From: Atopsyche davidsoni
Taxonomy: Eukaryota; Arthropoda; Insecta; Trichoptera; Hydrobiosidae
NCBI GenBank assembly: GCA_022113835.1
Contig: JAILWY010000026.1
Span: forward strand, 11,063,001 to 11,127,000
Length of the DNA stretch: 64,000 nt
Direction: 5' to 3'
Below, piece by piece: positions 53,601 through 58,474 of the stretch (positions are counted from its first letter, which is position 1; every line of letters begins with the position of its first letter). The notes beneath the pieces were generated by a model. The model saw nothing but the letters and a program-made list of their open reading frames with translations. It searched no databases and had not been told where the DNA came from. Position numbers and translations under genes: made by a program.

Positions 53601-54394
53601 AATGCATTCTTCGGATTAAAGAAAGCAGCAAACAAAAAAAAAACTCTTTGGGTTAATATAAAAATAACTGTCAAAGTACCCGCCGCCCGTGACAGTTATG
53701 ATTTGCGGTTTACGAAAATAAGTTGATCGGAATAATGAAATAAAACACGGGCGTTTATTGGAAATTAAACGAAATATTTCTACTATTGGATTTACAAGTG
53801 GGTCACGCCATTTTATCTCATCTTCCACGCTCGGCGGGATTTATGGCCAACAATAATATTGTAATTACTCAAATATTTGTCGTACAATACCGCTATGTTT
53901 GTAATACATTTGAATATTCAGAGAAATTATCCAACTAGTTTTTTTAAATGTCCGTATAATAACATTTATTACCTGTCCTATATGAATAAATAACACATTA
54001 TTTTATCAAATGGAGTCTTACAGCTTTTTTAACATGTTTTGTGTCGATTTAACATTTTTTTTCAATCAGTTGCTATATTGATACAAATCTGCTTTTAAAT
54101 TAGTTTATATTATAATAAAATACCCAAAATAAACAAGTTTCATGCAAAAAATAATTAATTTTCCCGCGTAAAGCTTTTATCCGTGCACTTTTTTTTTTTT
54201 AAATATTACAATGTATCATCACTGAAACTACCCTTGATTTACGATATTTATCACAAAAAATAGATATTTCAAAGTATTTACAATACAAAACCACCCTTAA
54301 TTGCGATAATAAATTTAAAGGTAATACTCACAGCAGCCACAAAAACCACAAGCGTGAAAAACAACCCAAACAATCTCCACCAGCTGAACGCCAT
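4290..54394 (-). CDS. Secreted EB-module / LDLa-repeat protein (gene span, nine coding exons)
   Basis: This entry gives the gene span; exons are listed singly. Splicing nine exons yields 621 residues: signal peptide 1-21; Cys-rich EB/EGF-like modules about 31-105 and 106-154; a Thr/Pro/Ala-rich linker about 160-374; another EB-like module about 392-430; and four LDL-receptor class A repeats at about 442-474, 480-525, 533-569 and 581-612. The ending KCSAAP has no transmembrane segment, so the product is predicted to be secreted. Sequons N-Q-T, N-E-S, N-V-S and N-A-T suggest N-glycosylation, and the Thr runs suggest O-glycosylation. LDLa repeats are calcium-dependent ligand-binding modules, and EB modules occur in invertebrate extracellular proteins. 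I infer an extracellular matrix or haemolymph binding protein. Ligand and pathway are unknown, and I assign no named orthologue. All donors are GT, all acceptors AG, and every phase matches. Confidence 0.85.
4410..4534 (-). CDS. EB/LDLa gene exon 8: LDLa repeat 4
   Basis: The acceptor (TTATGCTTACAG) and donor (GCA|GTAAGT) frame 125 nt, entering in phase 2 and leaving in phase 1. The exon encodes a complete six-cysteine LDLa repeat with the core CANGRC ... [16 protein letters not shown]. The SDE signature is kept. However, Ser and Gly stand where the two upstream Asp calcium ligands normally sit (C-D-G-x-x-D-C), with an Asp shifted by one place. Codon use is AT-rich, unlike exons 4-6. The exon covers about one module, the usual modular LDLa gene structure. 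Confidence 0.85.
4535..4885 (-). other. Intron 7 of the EB/LDLa gene
   Basis: This is a 351-nt AT-rich intron with a GTATCA donor and a TTACAG acceptor. Nothing else is visible in it. Confidence 0.8.
4886..5011 (-). CDS. EB/LDLa gene exon 7: LDLa repeat 3
   Basis: The acceptor ATTTTTAG and donor AAG|GTATC enclose 126 nt. The first G completes the Lys codon begun by exon 6, giving [14 protein letters not shown], a textbook LDLa start. The repeat continues as [15 protein letters not shown] and closes with a Cys. All six cysteines are present and the DGSDE end is intact. In the calcium loop Asn and Ser replace the two upstream Asp ligands, so calcium binding is doubtful. The exon is AT-rich. 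Confidence 0.88.
5012..5839 (-). other. Intron 6 of the EB/LDLa gene
   Basis: This 828-nt intron runs from a GTGAGC donor to a TTTTTAG acceptor. A 499-bp hAT-type MITE (5260-5758) makes up most of it and ends about 75 bp from the donor. The rest is AT-rich with no other feature. Confidence 0.8.
5260..5758. mobile_element. Non-autonomous hAT element (MITE), 499 bp
   Basis: The left end reads CATAGGTTCCCAAC and the right end, on the opposite strand, CGTAGGCTCCCAAC, a terminal inverted repeat of 14 bp with two mismatches. The flanks are gctcagag (5252-5259) and gttcagag (5759-5766), an 8-bp target-site duplication with one mismatch. An 8-bp duplication and a C-A-x-x-G-G-T-T-C-C-C-A-A-C-type end are typical of the hAT superfamily. 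The interior contains G-rich blocks near both ends (gggggcg motifs) and no transposase frame. It lies inside intron 6 of the EB/LDLa gene. Confidence 0.8.
5840..6126 (-). CDS. EB/LDLa gene exon 6: LDLa repeats 1 and 2
   Basis: This 287-nt GC-rich exon enters in phase 0 after the acceptor GTCGTCAG and leaves in phase 2 at AGAAA|GTGAGC. Repeat 1 (QECVIVQC ... [15 protein letters not shown]) has all six cysteines and all four side-chain calcium ligands. Repeat 2 (RCPSGALRC ... [16 protein letters not shown]) also keeps the ligands. It has an Arg/Pro-rich insertion of about a dozen residues between its second and third cysteines. A second in-frame AG within the exon (GTGCAG|TGC) would remove the first cysteine of repeat 1, so the upstream acceptor is preferred. 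The plus-strand frames over this exon are antisense shadows. Confidence 0.88.
6127..7109 (-). other. Intron 5 of the EB/LDLa gene
   Basis: A 983-nt intron between the GTAGCC donor and GTCGTCAG acceptor. Open frames in it have no recognisable content and no repeat ends were seen. Confidence 0.75.
7110..7294 (-). CDS. EB/LDLa gene exon 5: third EB-like Cys module
   Basis: The acceptor GTGTCCTCAG and donor TTCCAG|GTAGCC bound 185 nt. The leading TG completes a Val codon with the last G of exon 4. The product contains [16 protein letters not shown], then CLSGRCDC and a short Cys tail with an N-A-T sequon. This is the C-x5-C ... C-x4-C-x-C pattern of EB modules. The exon is strongly GC-rich with GC-ending codons, unlike exons 7-9. 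It sits between the mucin-like linker and the LDLa array. Confidence 0.85.
7295..7681 (-). other. Intron 4 of the EB/LDLa gene
   Basis: A 387-nt AT-rich intron with a poly-T/poly-A run and a GTATGC donor. Nothing else is seen. Confidence 0.8.
7682..8482 (-). CDS. EB/LDLa gene exon 4: EB module plus Thr/Pro-rich linker
   Basis: At 801 nt this is the largest exon. The acceptor GGTATTTCCTGTTTCAG is strong and the donor is CAAG|GTATGC; it enters and leaves in phase 1. The first 45 residues finish a Cys module ([10 protein letters not shown] ... GRCACNAP ... GDKC). About 215 residues of low-cysteine linker follow, rich in Ala, Thr and Pro, with an NVS sequon and the run [13 protein letters not shown], consistent with an O-glycosylated stalk. 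A more structured-looking block ([19 protein letters not shown]) sits in the middle and could be a conserved motif. The frame is uninterrupted throughout, and the GC-rich codons contrast with the surrounding introns. Confidence 0.88.
11920..12480. promoter_or_regulatory. GC-rich intronic island, candidate cis-regulatory element
   Basis: About 550 bp of CpG-containing, GC-rich sequence lies in strongly AT-rich intron DNA. Frames on both strands show no recognisable protein and no paired splice sites. Such islands in insect introns are often conserved non-coding elements, but conservation cannot be checked here. An unannotated first exon or promoter is the alternative. Confidence 0.3.
13940..14135. 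promoter_or_regulatory. GC-rich intronic island
   Basis: A short GC-rich block with CpGs (around ccgccgcgggaggtgtgcg and the later gcgcgtgcgctcttcc) stands out from the flanks. It has no convincing coding content. It lies about 120 bp upstream of a SINE copy. Confidence 0.22.
14252..14465 (+). repeat. tRNA-derived SINE, copy 1
   Basis: This segment matches 54727-54967 over more than 200 bp with scattered differences. The core is tRNA-like: a GTGATT/AATCAC acceptor-like stem, an A-box-like ttagtacaagggtcagtac, and a B-box in a perfect T-arm (gtggg ttcaatc ccac), here one base shorter than copy 2. A shared 3' tail ends near tattagtaa. Shared sequence also extends about 65 bp 5' of the tRNA-like part. 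Pol III boxes plus two dispersed copies support a SINE and not a functional tRNA. Confidence 0.75.
22391..22452. repeat. (TA)n microsatellite
   Basis: About 60 bp of nearly uninterrupted TA dinucleotides pass into a short (TACA) run. It lies within intron 3. Confidence 0.97.
24810..25175. promoter_or_regulatory. GC-rich intronic island, candidate cis-regulatory element
   Basis: About 360 bp rich in CpG, with blocks such as cggcgggcccccgtcacgtg and an embedded homeodomain-like ATTAG. Frames of 69-70 residues here are low-complexity by-products of the GC content and match nothing known. A CACGTG E-box-like core is visible. Confidence 0.28.
25650..26120. other. Moderately GC-rich intronic segment
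   Basis: The segment is richer in GC than its flanks, including a G-rich stretch (ggggcggtgaggggaggtga). The minus-strand 102-residue frame over it has no recognisable domain. It could be a further conserved element or an old repeat. Confidence 0.2.
27293..27316. repeat. (TA)12 at the left edge of the transposon
   Basis: An uninterrupted TA run directly abuts the left terminal inverted repeat of the element at 27317. With the TA run on the other side it probably represents the target site. Confidence 0.9.
27317..29518 (+). mobile_element. Decayed DNA transposon with 15-bp perfect terminal inverted repeats
   Basis: The element starts TTAGGGTGTCCCTTA and ends with its exact reverse complement (29504-29518), 2202 bp in total. 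TA-repeat runs flank both ends (27293-27316 and 29519-29530), so the target duplication is probably TA-rich but cannot be sized. The interior carries remnants of one plus-strand transposase-like gene. The remnant has a CRHH motif, a C-x-x-H arrangement after an Asp-containing strand. That motif is known from RNase H-like transposases of the hAT, P, Kolobok and related groups. I cannot name the superfamily from the sequence alone. It sits in intron 3 of the EB/LDLa gene, on the opposite strand to that gene. Confidence 0.85.
27569..29214 (+). pseudogene. Broken transposase-like gene of the TIR element
   Basis: An ATG at 27569 opens a 94-residue frame with a charged region around a [15 protein letters not shown] block. 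Coding character continues beyond the stop in other frames: a basic/acidic segment, a stretch around [15 protein letters not shown], a [15 protein letters not shown] block and [12 protein letters not shown]. It resumes in long frames at 28562-28993 and then, after a frameshift near 28850, to a stop at 29214. Several stop codons and frameshifts interrupt it, so no intact protein can be made. The later frame contains a helical region with [12 protein letters not shown]. Known transposases share the DTT...CRHH order, but a specific family is not assigned. Confidence 0.75.
29519..29680. repeat. TA microsatellites right of the transposon
   Basis: A short (TA)6 abuts the right end of the element (29519-29530). 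After about 60 bp a long run of about 90 bp (TA)45 occupies 29591-29680. The poly-Ile/Tyr reading frames over the long run are artefacts. Confidence 0.95.
30430..30480. repeat. Three tandem copies of a 17-bp unit
   Basis: The unit tatattttagaaaataa occurs three times head to tail without mismatch. It is local and AT-rich, probably slippage-derived. Confidence 0.9.
32032..32163 (-). CDS. EB/LDLa gene exon 3: EB module
   Basis: The acceptor TTTTTCTTGCAG and donor GGAC|GTAAGT bound 132 nt, entering and leaving in phase 1. The product reads [17 protein letters not shown], then CRCKEGF and HTC. This is a clear EB-type pattern (C-x5-C ... C-x-C-x-x-G-F ... C). It is the best-conserved-looking module of the protein. 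Isolated between introns of 23.5 and 9.4 kb, it could be missed by automatic gene models. Confidence 0.87.
35322..35371 (+). repeat. G-rich tract with quadruplex potential
   Basis: The plus strand carries repeated G runs (GGGG, GGG, GGG, GGGG, GGG) followed by a homopolymer of 13 G (35358-35370). It fits the four-run pattern for G-quadruplex formation. About 40 bp downstream are two CCTCGAGG palindromes separated by four bases. On the gene strand it is a C-rich tract within intron 2. Confidence 0.75.
35590..35900. promoter_or_regulatory. GC-rich intronic island, candidate cis-regulatory element
   Basis: CpG-dense block (for example cgcggccggagcgcaggccg) with a homeodomain-like cattaatt nearby, within AT-rich intron 2. 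No coding frame of interest on either strand. Confidence 0.28.
39340..39530. promoter_or_regulatory. GC-rich intronic island
   Basis: Short CpG-rich segment (around gatgcggcgcggaccggatc) with no recognisable coding content. Confidence 0.22.
40840..41110. promoter_or_regulatory. GC-rich intronic island
   Basis: CpG-containing block (gtacgcgcgacagtcggtgc and neighbours) about 500 bp 3' of exon 2 on the gene strand. The plus-strand 60-residue frame has no recognisable content. Confidence 0.22.
41613..41739 (-). CDS. EB/LDLa gene exon 2: first Cys-rich module
   Basis: The acceptor TCCCTTGTTGCAG and donor ACAGT|GTAAGT bound 127 nt. The exon enters in phase 0 directly after the signal-peptide exon and leaves in phase 1. 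The mature N-terminus is Gly-rich ([10 protein letters not shown]), followed by [17 protein letters not shown] and an N-Q-T sequon before the last Cys. The C-x-C ending is EB/EGF-like. Very GC-rich codons mark it against the AT-rich introns. Confidence 0.85.
45520..45850. promoter_or_regulatory. GC-rich intronic island, candidate cis-regulatory element
   Basis: About 330 bp GC- and CpG-rich. Both strands carry open frames (105 and 75 residues) rich in Ala, Pro and Arg, without any known domain, as expected from base composition. Confidence 0.25.
47630..47960. promoter_or_regulatory. GC-rich intronic island, candidate cis-regulatory element
   Basis: Strong CpG content ending in a block around cggccgaggcgcggtactg. 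It includes a triple GTGGGAA repeat near 47653 and a homeodomain-like tttaattac near 47774. No convincing coding frame. Confidence 0.3.
49000..49270. promoter_or_regulatory. Small GC-rich intronic island
   Basis: Contains short CpG-rich blocks (ctcgcgaaaaccggtggcgg and gatggtcgccgcggaggcac). No coding frame is supported. Confidence 0.2.
52380..52720. other. Unassigned GC-richer island with coding-like minus frame
   Basis: A minus-strand frame runs for about 100 residues with a single stop inside and includes [18 protein letters not shown]. The plus strand is also open. The region differs sharply in composition from its AT-rich flanks. It may be a relic of a retroelement or a lost exon. No terminal repeats or tail were found and I cannot name it. 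Confidence 0.25.
54332..54394 (-). CDS. EB/LDLa gene exon 1: start codon and signal peptide
   Basis: ATG at 54394 opens [21 protein letters not shown] and stops exactly at the donor GCT|GTGAGT after 21 whole codons. The tryptophan/arginine head, long hydrophobic core and small-residue end make a typical signal peptide, with cleavage likely near V-A-A. An in-frame TGA lies 21 nt upstream, which fixes this ATG as the first possible start in frame. An out-of-frame ATG lies 7 nt upstream and may dampen translation. A GC-rich promoter-like region precedes it. Confidence 0.85.
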
Positions 54395-54690
54395 GTCGCA
54401 TATATGAGGAGTTCAGTAAACAAACAAGAGAGGTTCGGACAGACGATGGGCTGCTCGCGTGCGGGATGAAAACTCAAGTGAAACTCGGAAGTGGCGGTGA
54501 GGAGTGGAGGAGTGGAGTGGAGTGGAGGAGTGGAGGAGTGGAGGAGGCGCGCGTCTCTCGCGGAGCAGAGTCGCCGACTGAGCGGGCGGCCGGCGACTCT
54601 GCAGCGAGATGGTCCGCTGTGCCGCGACACGGCCGGGGTGGCTGCGGCGGCATGCACGAGCCTCCCGCAACAGCGTGGTCCCGAAATCGA
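54395..54690 (-). promoter_or_regulatory. CpG-rich promoter / 5' UTR region of the EB/LDLa gene
   Basis: GC- and CpG-rich sequence directly upstream of exon 1, dropping back to AT-rich by about 54.7 kb. It contains a GGAGT-based polypurine repeat (about 54500-54547, pyrimidine-rich on the gene strand). The transcription start cannot be fixed by eye. Open frames through this region on either strand are by-products of GC content. Confidence 0.55.
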
Positions 54691-54726
54691 TTACCATATT
54701 CACGATATTATCTAAATCATTTTCAC

Positions 54727-54967
54727 ATGTCTATTTTTTGATTAAACGTCAATCAGATGCGTATTTATTACCCTGGGCATATGTAGAGTATGATTGTTAA
54801 AAATTCTCGATAAACGGAAGTGATTCGTTAGTACAAGGGTTAGTACACCGGCCATGTAAGCCACGGGACGTGGGTTCAAATCCCACACAAATCACGATGA
54901 TATTTTTCTGAGAGTTTCTTTAAATCATCTTCTGTGTATGAACTAATGTGCCTAATCATATTAGTAA
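54727..54967 (+). repeat. tRNA-derived SINE, copy 2
   Basis: Second copy of the repeat at 14252-14465. The tRNA-like core begins gtgattcgttagtacaaggg and includes a perfect T-arm with B-box (gtggg ttcaaat cccac), complete here. It ends near catattagtaa. It lies within about 40-330 bp upstream of the promoter island of the EB/LDLa gene, opposite in orientation to that gene. Confidence 0.75.
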
Positions 54968-57900
54968 TAAAATAATTTGCATTTTTCACGCATACAGGTA
55001 TTACATGATGATTATTCGAGAATTTTTTTCGTCGTTTCACGAGTGAATTACCTGAATATAAAAAAATTAAACTATATTAATTTAGGCTTCTTTAAGAATA
55101 TGTGGTATTTTATCGTAAGACTTTTCATAGTTTTTAAATACGTTTTCCTGTTGATCATTATTATTTTACTACAAAAAAAATCAATATACTCGTATTTTGT
55201 CAAAATAACAAGAAAAAAAAAAGTAATGTTTAAAAAGCTTCGGCTTACTTTTCAATAATGATATATTATAAGAAGTTCATAGCTAGCGCGTATCAAATTT
55301 TGCTTAGGATTCGCATGCCAACGGATCGATGATACACATTAAGAAAAATACCAAGAAATCTAAAACATAAGGTGTACGTGTGACTTTTCTCTTGTGTTTA
55401 TCTTACAACGGGCATGAACTGCCGTTTAAGTCACGATACGCCTTCAGCTGTGGTCGATTAAACATAATACGCTTACTTAGTGTCCGTTGAATTTAAATTT
55501 AATATTTTTTTTATTCATCAACATATCTGAATAAATGAAATACGACGTGTGCACGATGATCGTTCATAAGTGGAAATTGTAAGAAATATAATTTTAATAA
55601 TCATGTAATGGGATATGAGCTGTCTGTTTCTAAAATAATTAGATTGAGGCAATGTTTACATTGGAAGGGACAGAGATTAAGCTCCGTCATAAGTTAGGAA
55701 GCTGGGATTTGACAGGTGCGTGTGAATGATGATGGCTGTGTGAGAAACCCCCGCGCAGCGAGAAAAGTTCAGACCGGAACTTAAAATGATTTAAGCTCCC
55801 TGAAAGGCTAGATAGCTGATATTTGACAGGGATGATGGATGTTGTGCGTTATTAATAGAACATTTGAAAGACAATTCATCTAGCTACCATGTAAACCTTA
55901 ACTAATATTCATTATTTATTATTTCTTAAGTGATAGTTTTTAGATAACAAAAAGTGAGTAAAATTATAATCTTAAAAGCACCTCAACGCACATTAATTTG
56001 GGAGTTGAATTTAATTCGTTATAATCATAATTTTAGTATGTCAGAATTTACTGAATTAAAGTTTGATCTTTATTTGTATGAAACCTATTTATGTGACGAG
56101 TTTGTAAGTACATTTCAAAGATACGTTTACTATTATAAATTTATATATAAGGTTAGAGGTGAAGCTGAGTCAGTCACGACTGAGCACTGTACAATGGATA
56201 TAGCCCACACAAATTTTATCCAAATATCTCCGTTATAAATAAAACGAATTCTCGCGAAAAAAGGTGAATCCATCTGCTTGGATTTCGAACCACCCTGTAG
56301 GTTCAATGCATATTGGATTGATAAGGCGAAGTGACGTGTGGCGCTGCAGTGACGTGCCAGCACGCAGACAGTGCGGCGGCCACCGCTGAAGTGACAATCG
56401 GTGTTGCCAACTCCGAATGCAATAAAAGCCACCAATGAAATAAAATTCAAAAAAATACCGACGTTGACAAAGCTCACTCGACCCATGCTTGCTTTATTTT
56501 CGGTCAAATAAGGTATGGGTATTTATTGCCCTCGGATTTTTGTGAGTTTGTAACTTTTGTTTCTCTTTTATTTCATAAATAAAAGTATTGCTTTACGGAG
56601 GGCGATCAATTTCTAAACACAAGATTATTAAAGCATTGAAGGTTGTTAAATTTTTTTTGCTTTTTCTTGGGCTCCTACTATTAGGAATACCCAATCTAAA
56701 TGCTAGACATTTGTAAGGAAAAGATTGTATTATAATGCTATTTGGCAGCAGAAATACGCAGATCTTTTCAAATATAAAATGCGGTGTAAAAACACTCGGG
56801 GACCCACAACATTATTTTCATTTAAAAAAACCATGAACATACTTATATAAATGTTAACTTTTTTTAAAAATAAAACAGAATATTATTTATTGTTCTGCTG
56901 CTAAATTTTGTTGCAACACTTGTATAGTCAGATTATAATCTTATACTGTAAAAATTATTCACATGATGTGATAAAAGTATTTTTAGTCAGTATGTATTTA
57001 ATTTGAATCAAAAAGTTTTTTTAAAACAAGAACCACCCTTAAATTTTGATAGTATTGGTAGCAAAAAAATTCCCATGGGCCGGTGGAAAGCTCGGCATTG
57101 GCAACACCAGACACAATGACAGATCCGTGTCCCCGCGTGGATGTGCTGAGAGCCGAGAGCTGCTCGTAACAACGATGTGGTATTGATTATGGTCAATATA
57201 AATAACGGAGACACGAGTAATTGAATAATGCGACAGCGCACAGTAAGAATGTAATGCACACAACGATATAATGATAATGCAACCATAATTCGAAAATGCA
57301 TTCTACAAAACTAACTGTACTCTGCACTGCATTTAATTTGTATGCGATTTTAATGCTGCAGTCACAAATACGGTAACTATAAATTTATTTATTTTCCTTT
57401 ATTAAAAATTGTTAATTTATGATTTCATCGTAAATAAACAATTTTCTATCATAAAAATATTATGGAAAAATGTGGAATTATGGAATTAAAATAGAAGTAA
57501 ACGGATATGACGGGGTATATCTTATAATTGGAAATCGGAAACATGTAGCAATAAAGTACACGTTTTGAATTAACTACTAAGAAAAATATTAAACCAATGA
57601 ATAAAGATTTATGTAAGTAAAAAACTAATTATGGATAATATTTAAAAAATATATATGAAGGGTATTTATTTTTTAAATTACTAAACAAGCAAAATTATAC
57701 TCGTACGATCTTTGAGCGTTTATCAAACATTAGAGAAAAATAATAAATAAATCAGTGCTATTTTTTTTCTATCAGCTTTCGATGACTGAACTTGAGTTGT
57801 GGACTAATTTTTGTGGAATAAGAATTTTCGTCGCCAATCTTCCGAAGTACGAATAGCACTGTATTTATTTTCAAATAGGTTTCGTGGGACGAAAGTTTGG

Positions 57901-58413
57901 CTAACTTTAAAAATTATTAAGAAAAATAATTCTTACATGGGCTTGGAATATTGAAAAGGGAAAAACTTAATTATGCATAATTTTTTATCAATTGATAGTG
58001 AGAATATGTATAAAATTAATATTGAACAAATATAAGACCTATGAGACAAATATAAAAGCTAGTTGGCGACGCATTAAAAAAAAATTTAAGCCAAACAAAA
58101 TTCAAACGGTTAAATTTAACAGTCATATAAACAACTATCGTGCAAATAAAAAGTAAACATAAATAAATACGTAATTGAATCCGTGAACCACAAATCAATA
58201 AATGTAAAGTTGTAAGTCTCCATAACTATAATAATTAAAACAATAAAAAAAACAAAGCCATCTTCGCGCGTCATTATTTGAAAATTATAGCATTATTTAT
58301 TTCGAAATACAGAAAGGCGCAAATATCTGATCCTAAAACAAGGGATACTAATTATTTCTTAAATTCAAGTAGAATATTTACGACATCGTAAAACAAATAA
58401 ATATAAAACTTAC
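54968..58413. other. AT-rich stretch between the EB/LDLa promoter and the next exon
   Basis: No supported gene. It holds an imperfect direct repeat (55675-55839) and two short GC-richer patches (about 56270-56420 and 57060-57200). Further exons of the unidentified minus-strand gene should lie here or beyond, but none could be supported. Confidence 0.5.
55675..55839. repeat. Imperfect direct repeat, about 50 bp, twice
   Basis: The segments 55675-55735 and 55789-55839 share ttaagctcc, then a tga/taa-tagg-agctg block, atttgacagg and gatgatgg in the same order. About 50 bp separates them. It looks like an internal duplication in an old repeat. Confidence 0.55.
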
Positions 58414-58474
58414 CGGAGATCCTGGAAGAATAATATGGCGGTGGATTCATTTTTATGGAGTCTTGTAAAACCAT
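58414..58474 (-). CDS. Unidentified minus-strand gene, coding exon 2
   Basis: The acceptor ATTTTCAG and donor CTCCG|GTAAGT are both strong. Read in the phase left by the exon at 62559-62646, the 61 nt encode DGFTRLHKNESTAILFFQDL and leave in phase 2. Other frames start with ATG but read less protein-like. I do not recognise the protein. The next exon was not found: AG sites near 57.87 and 56.38 kb give open continuations of low credibility. Confidence 0.55.

Larger units (their letters stand above)
41740..54331 (-). other. Intron 1 of the EB/LDLa gene, 12.6 kb
   Basis: AT-rich first intron with GC islands at 45.52-45.85, 47.63-47.96 and 49.0-49.3 kb, a short (AT)11 run at 44785-44806, an unassigned island at 52.38-52.72 kb, and a TIR-like CAGTGGCGTGCAGTG at 53070. 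No nested gene is supported. Confidence 0.7.

Noticed and set aside
54328..54741. Several 70-110-residue frames over the promoter island
   Set aside because: Low-complexity by-products of the GC-rich repeat. The signal-peptide frame with an in-frame upstream stop and exact donor is the supported one.
56133..56507. 124-residue minus frame as a third exon of the unidentified gene
   Set aside because: An AG near 56.38 kb fits the needed phase, but the reading is not protein-like, the segment has repeated gtgacgt words, and phase fits by chance one time in three.
57800..57870. Short minus reading after an AG near 57.87 kb as a terminal exon of the unidentified gene
   Set aside because: The phase fits and reads about 17 residues to a stop, but the acceptor lacks a pyrimidine tract, so support is too weak.
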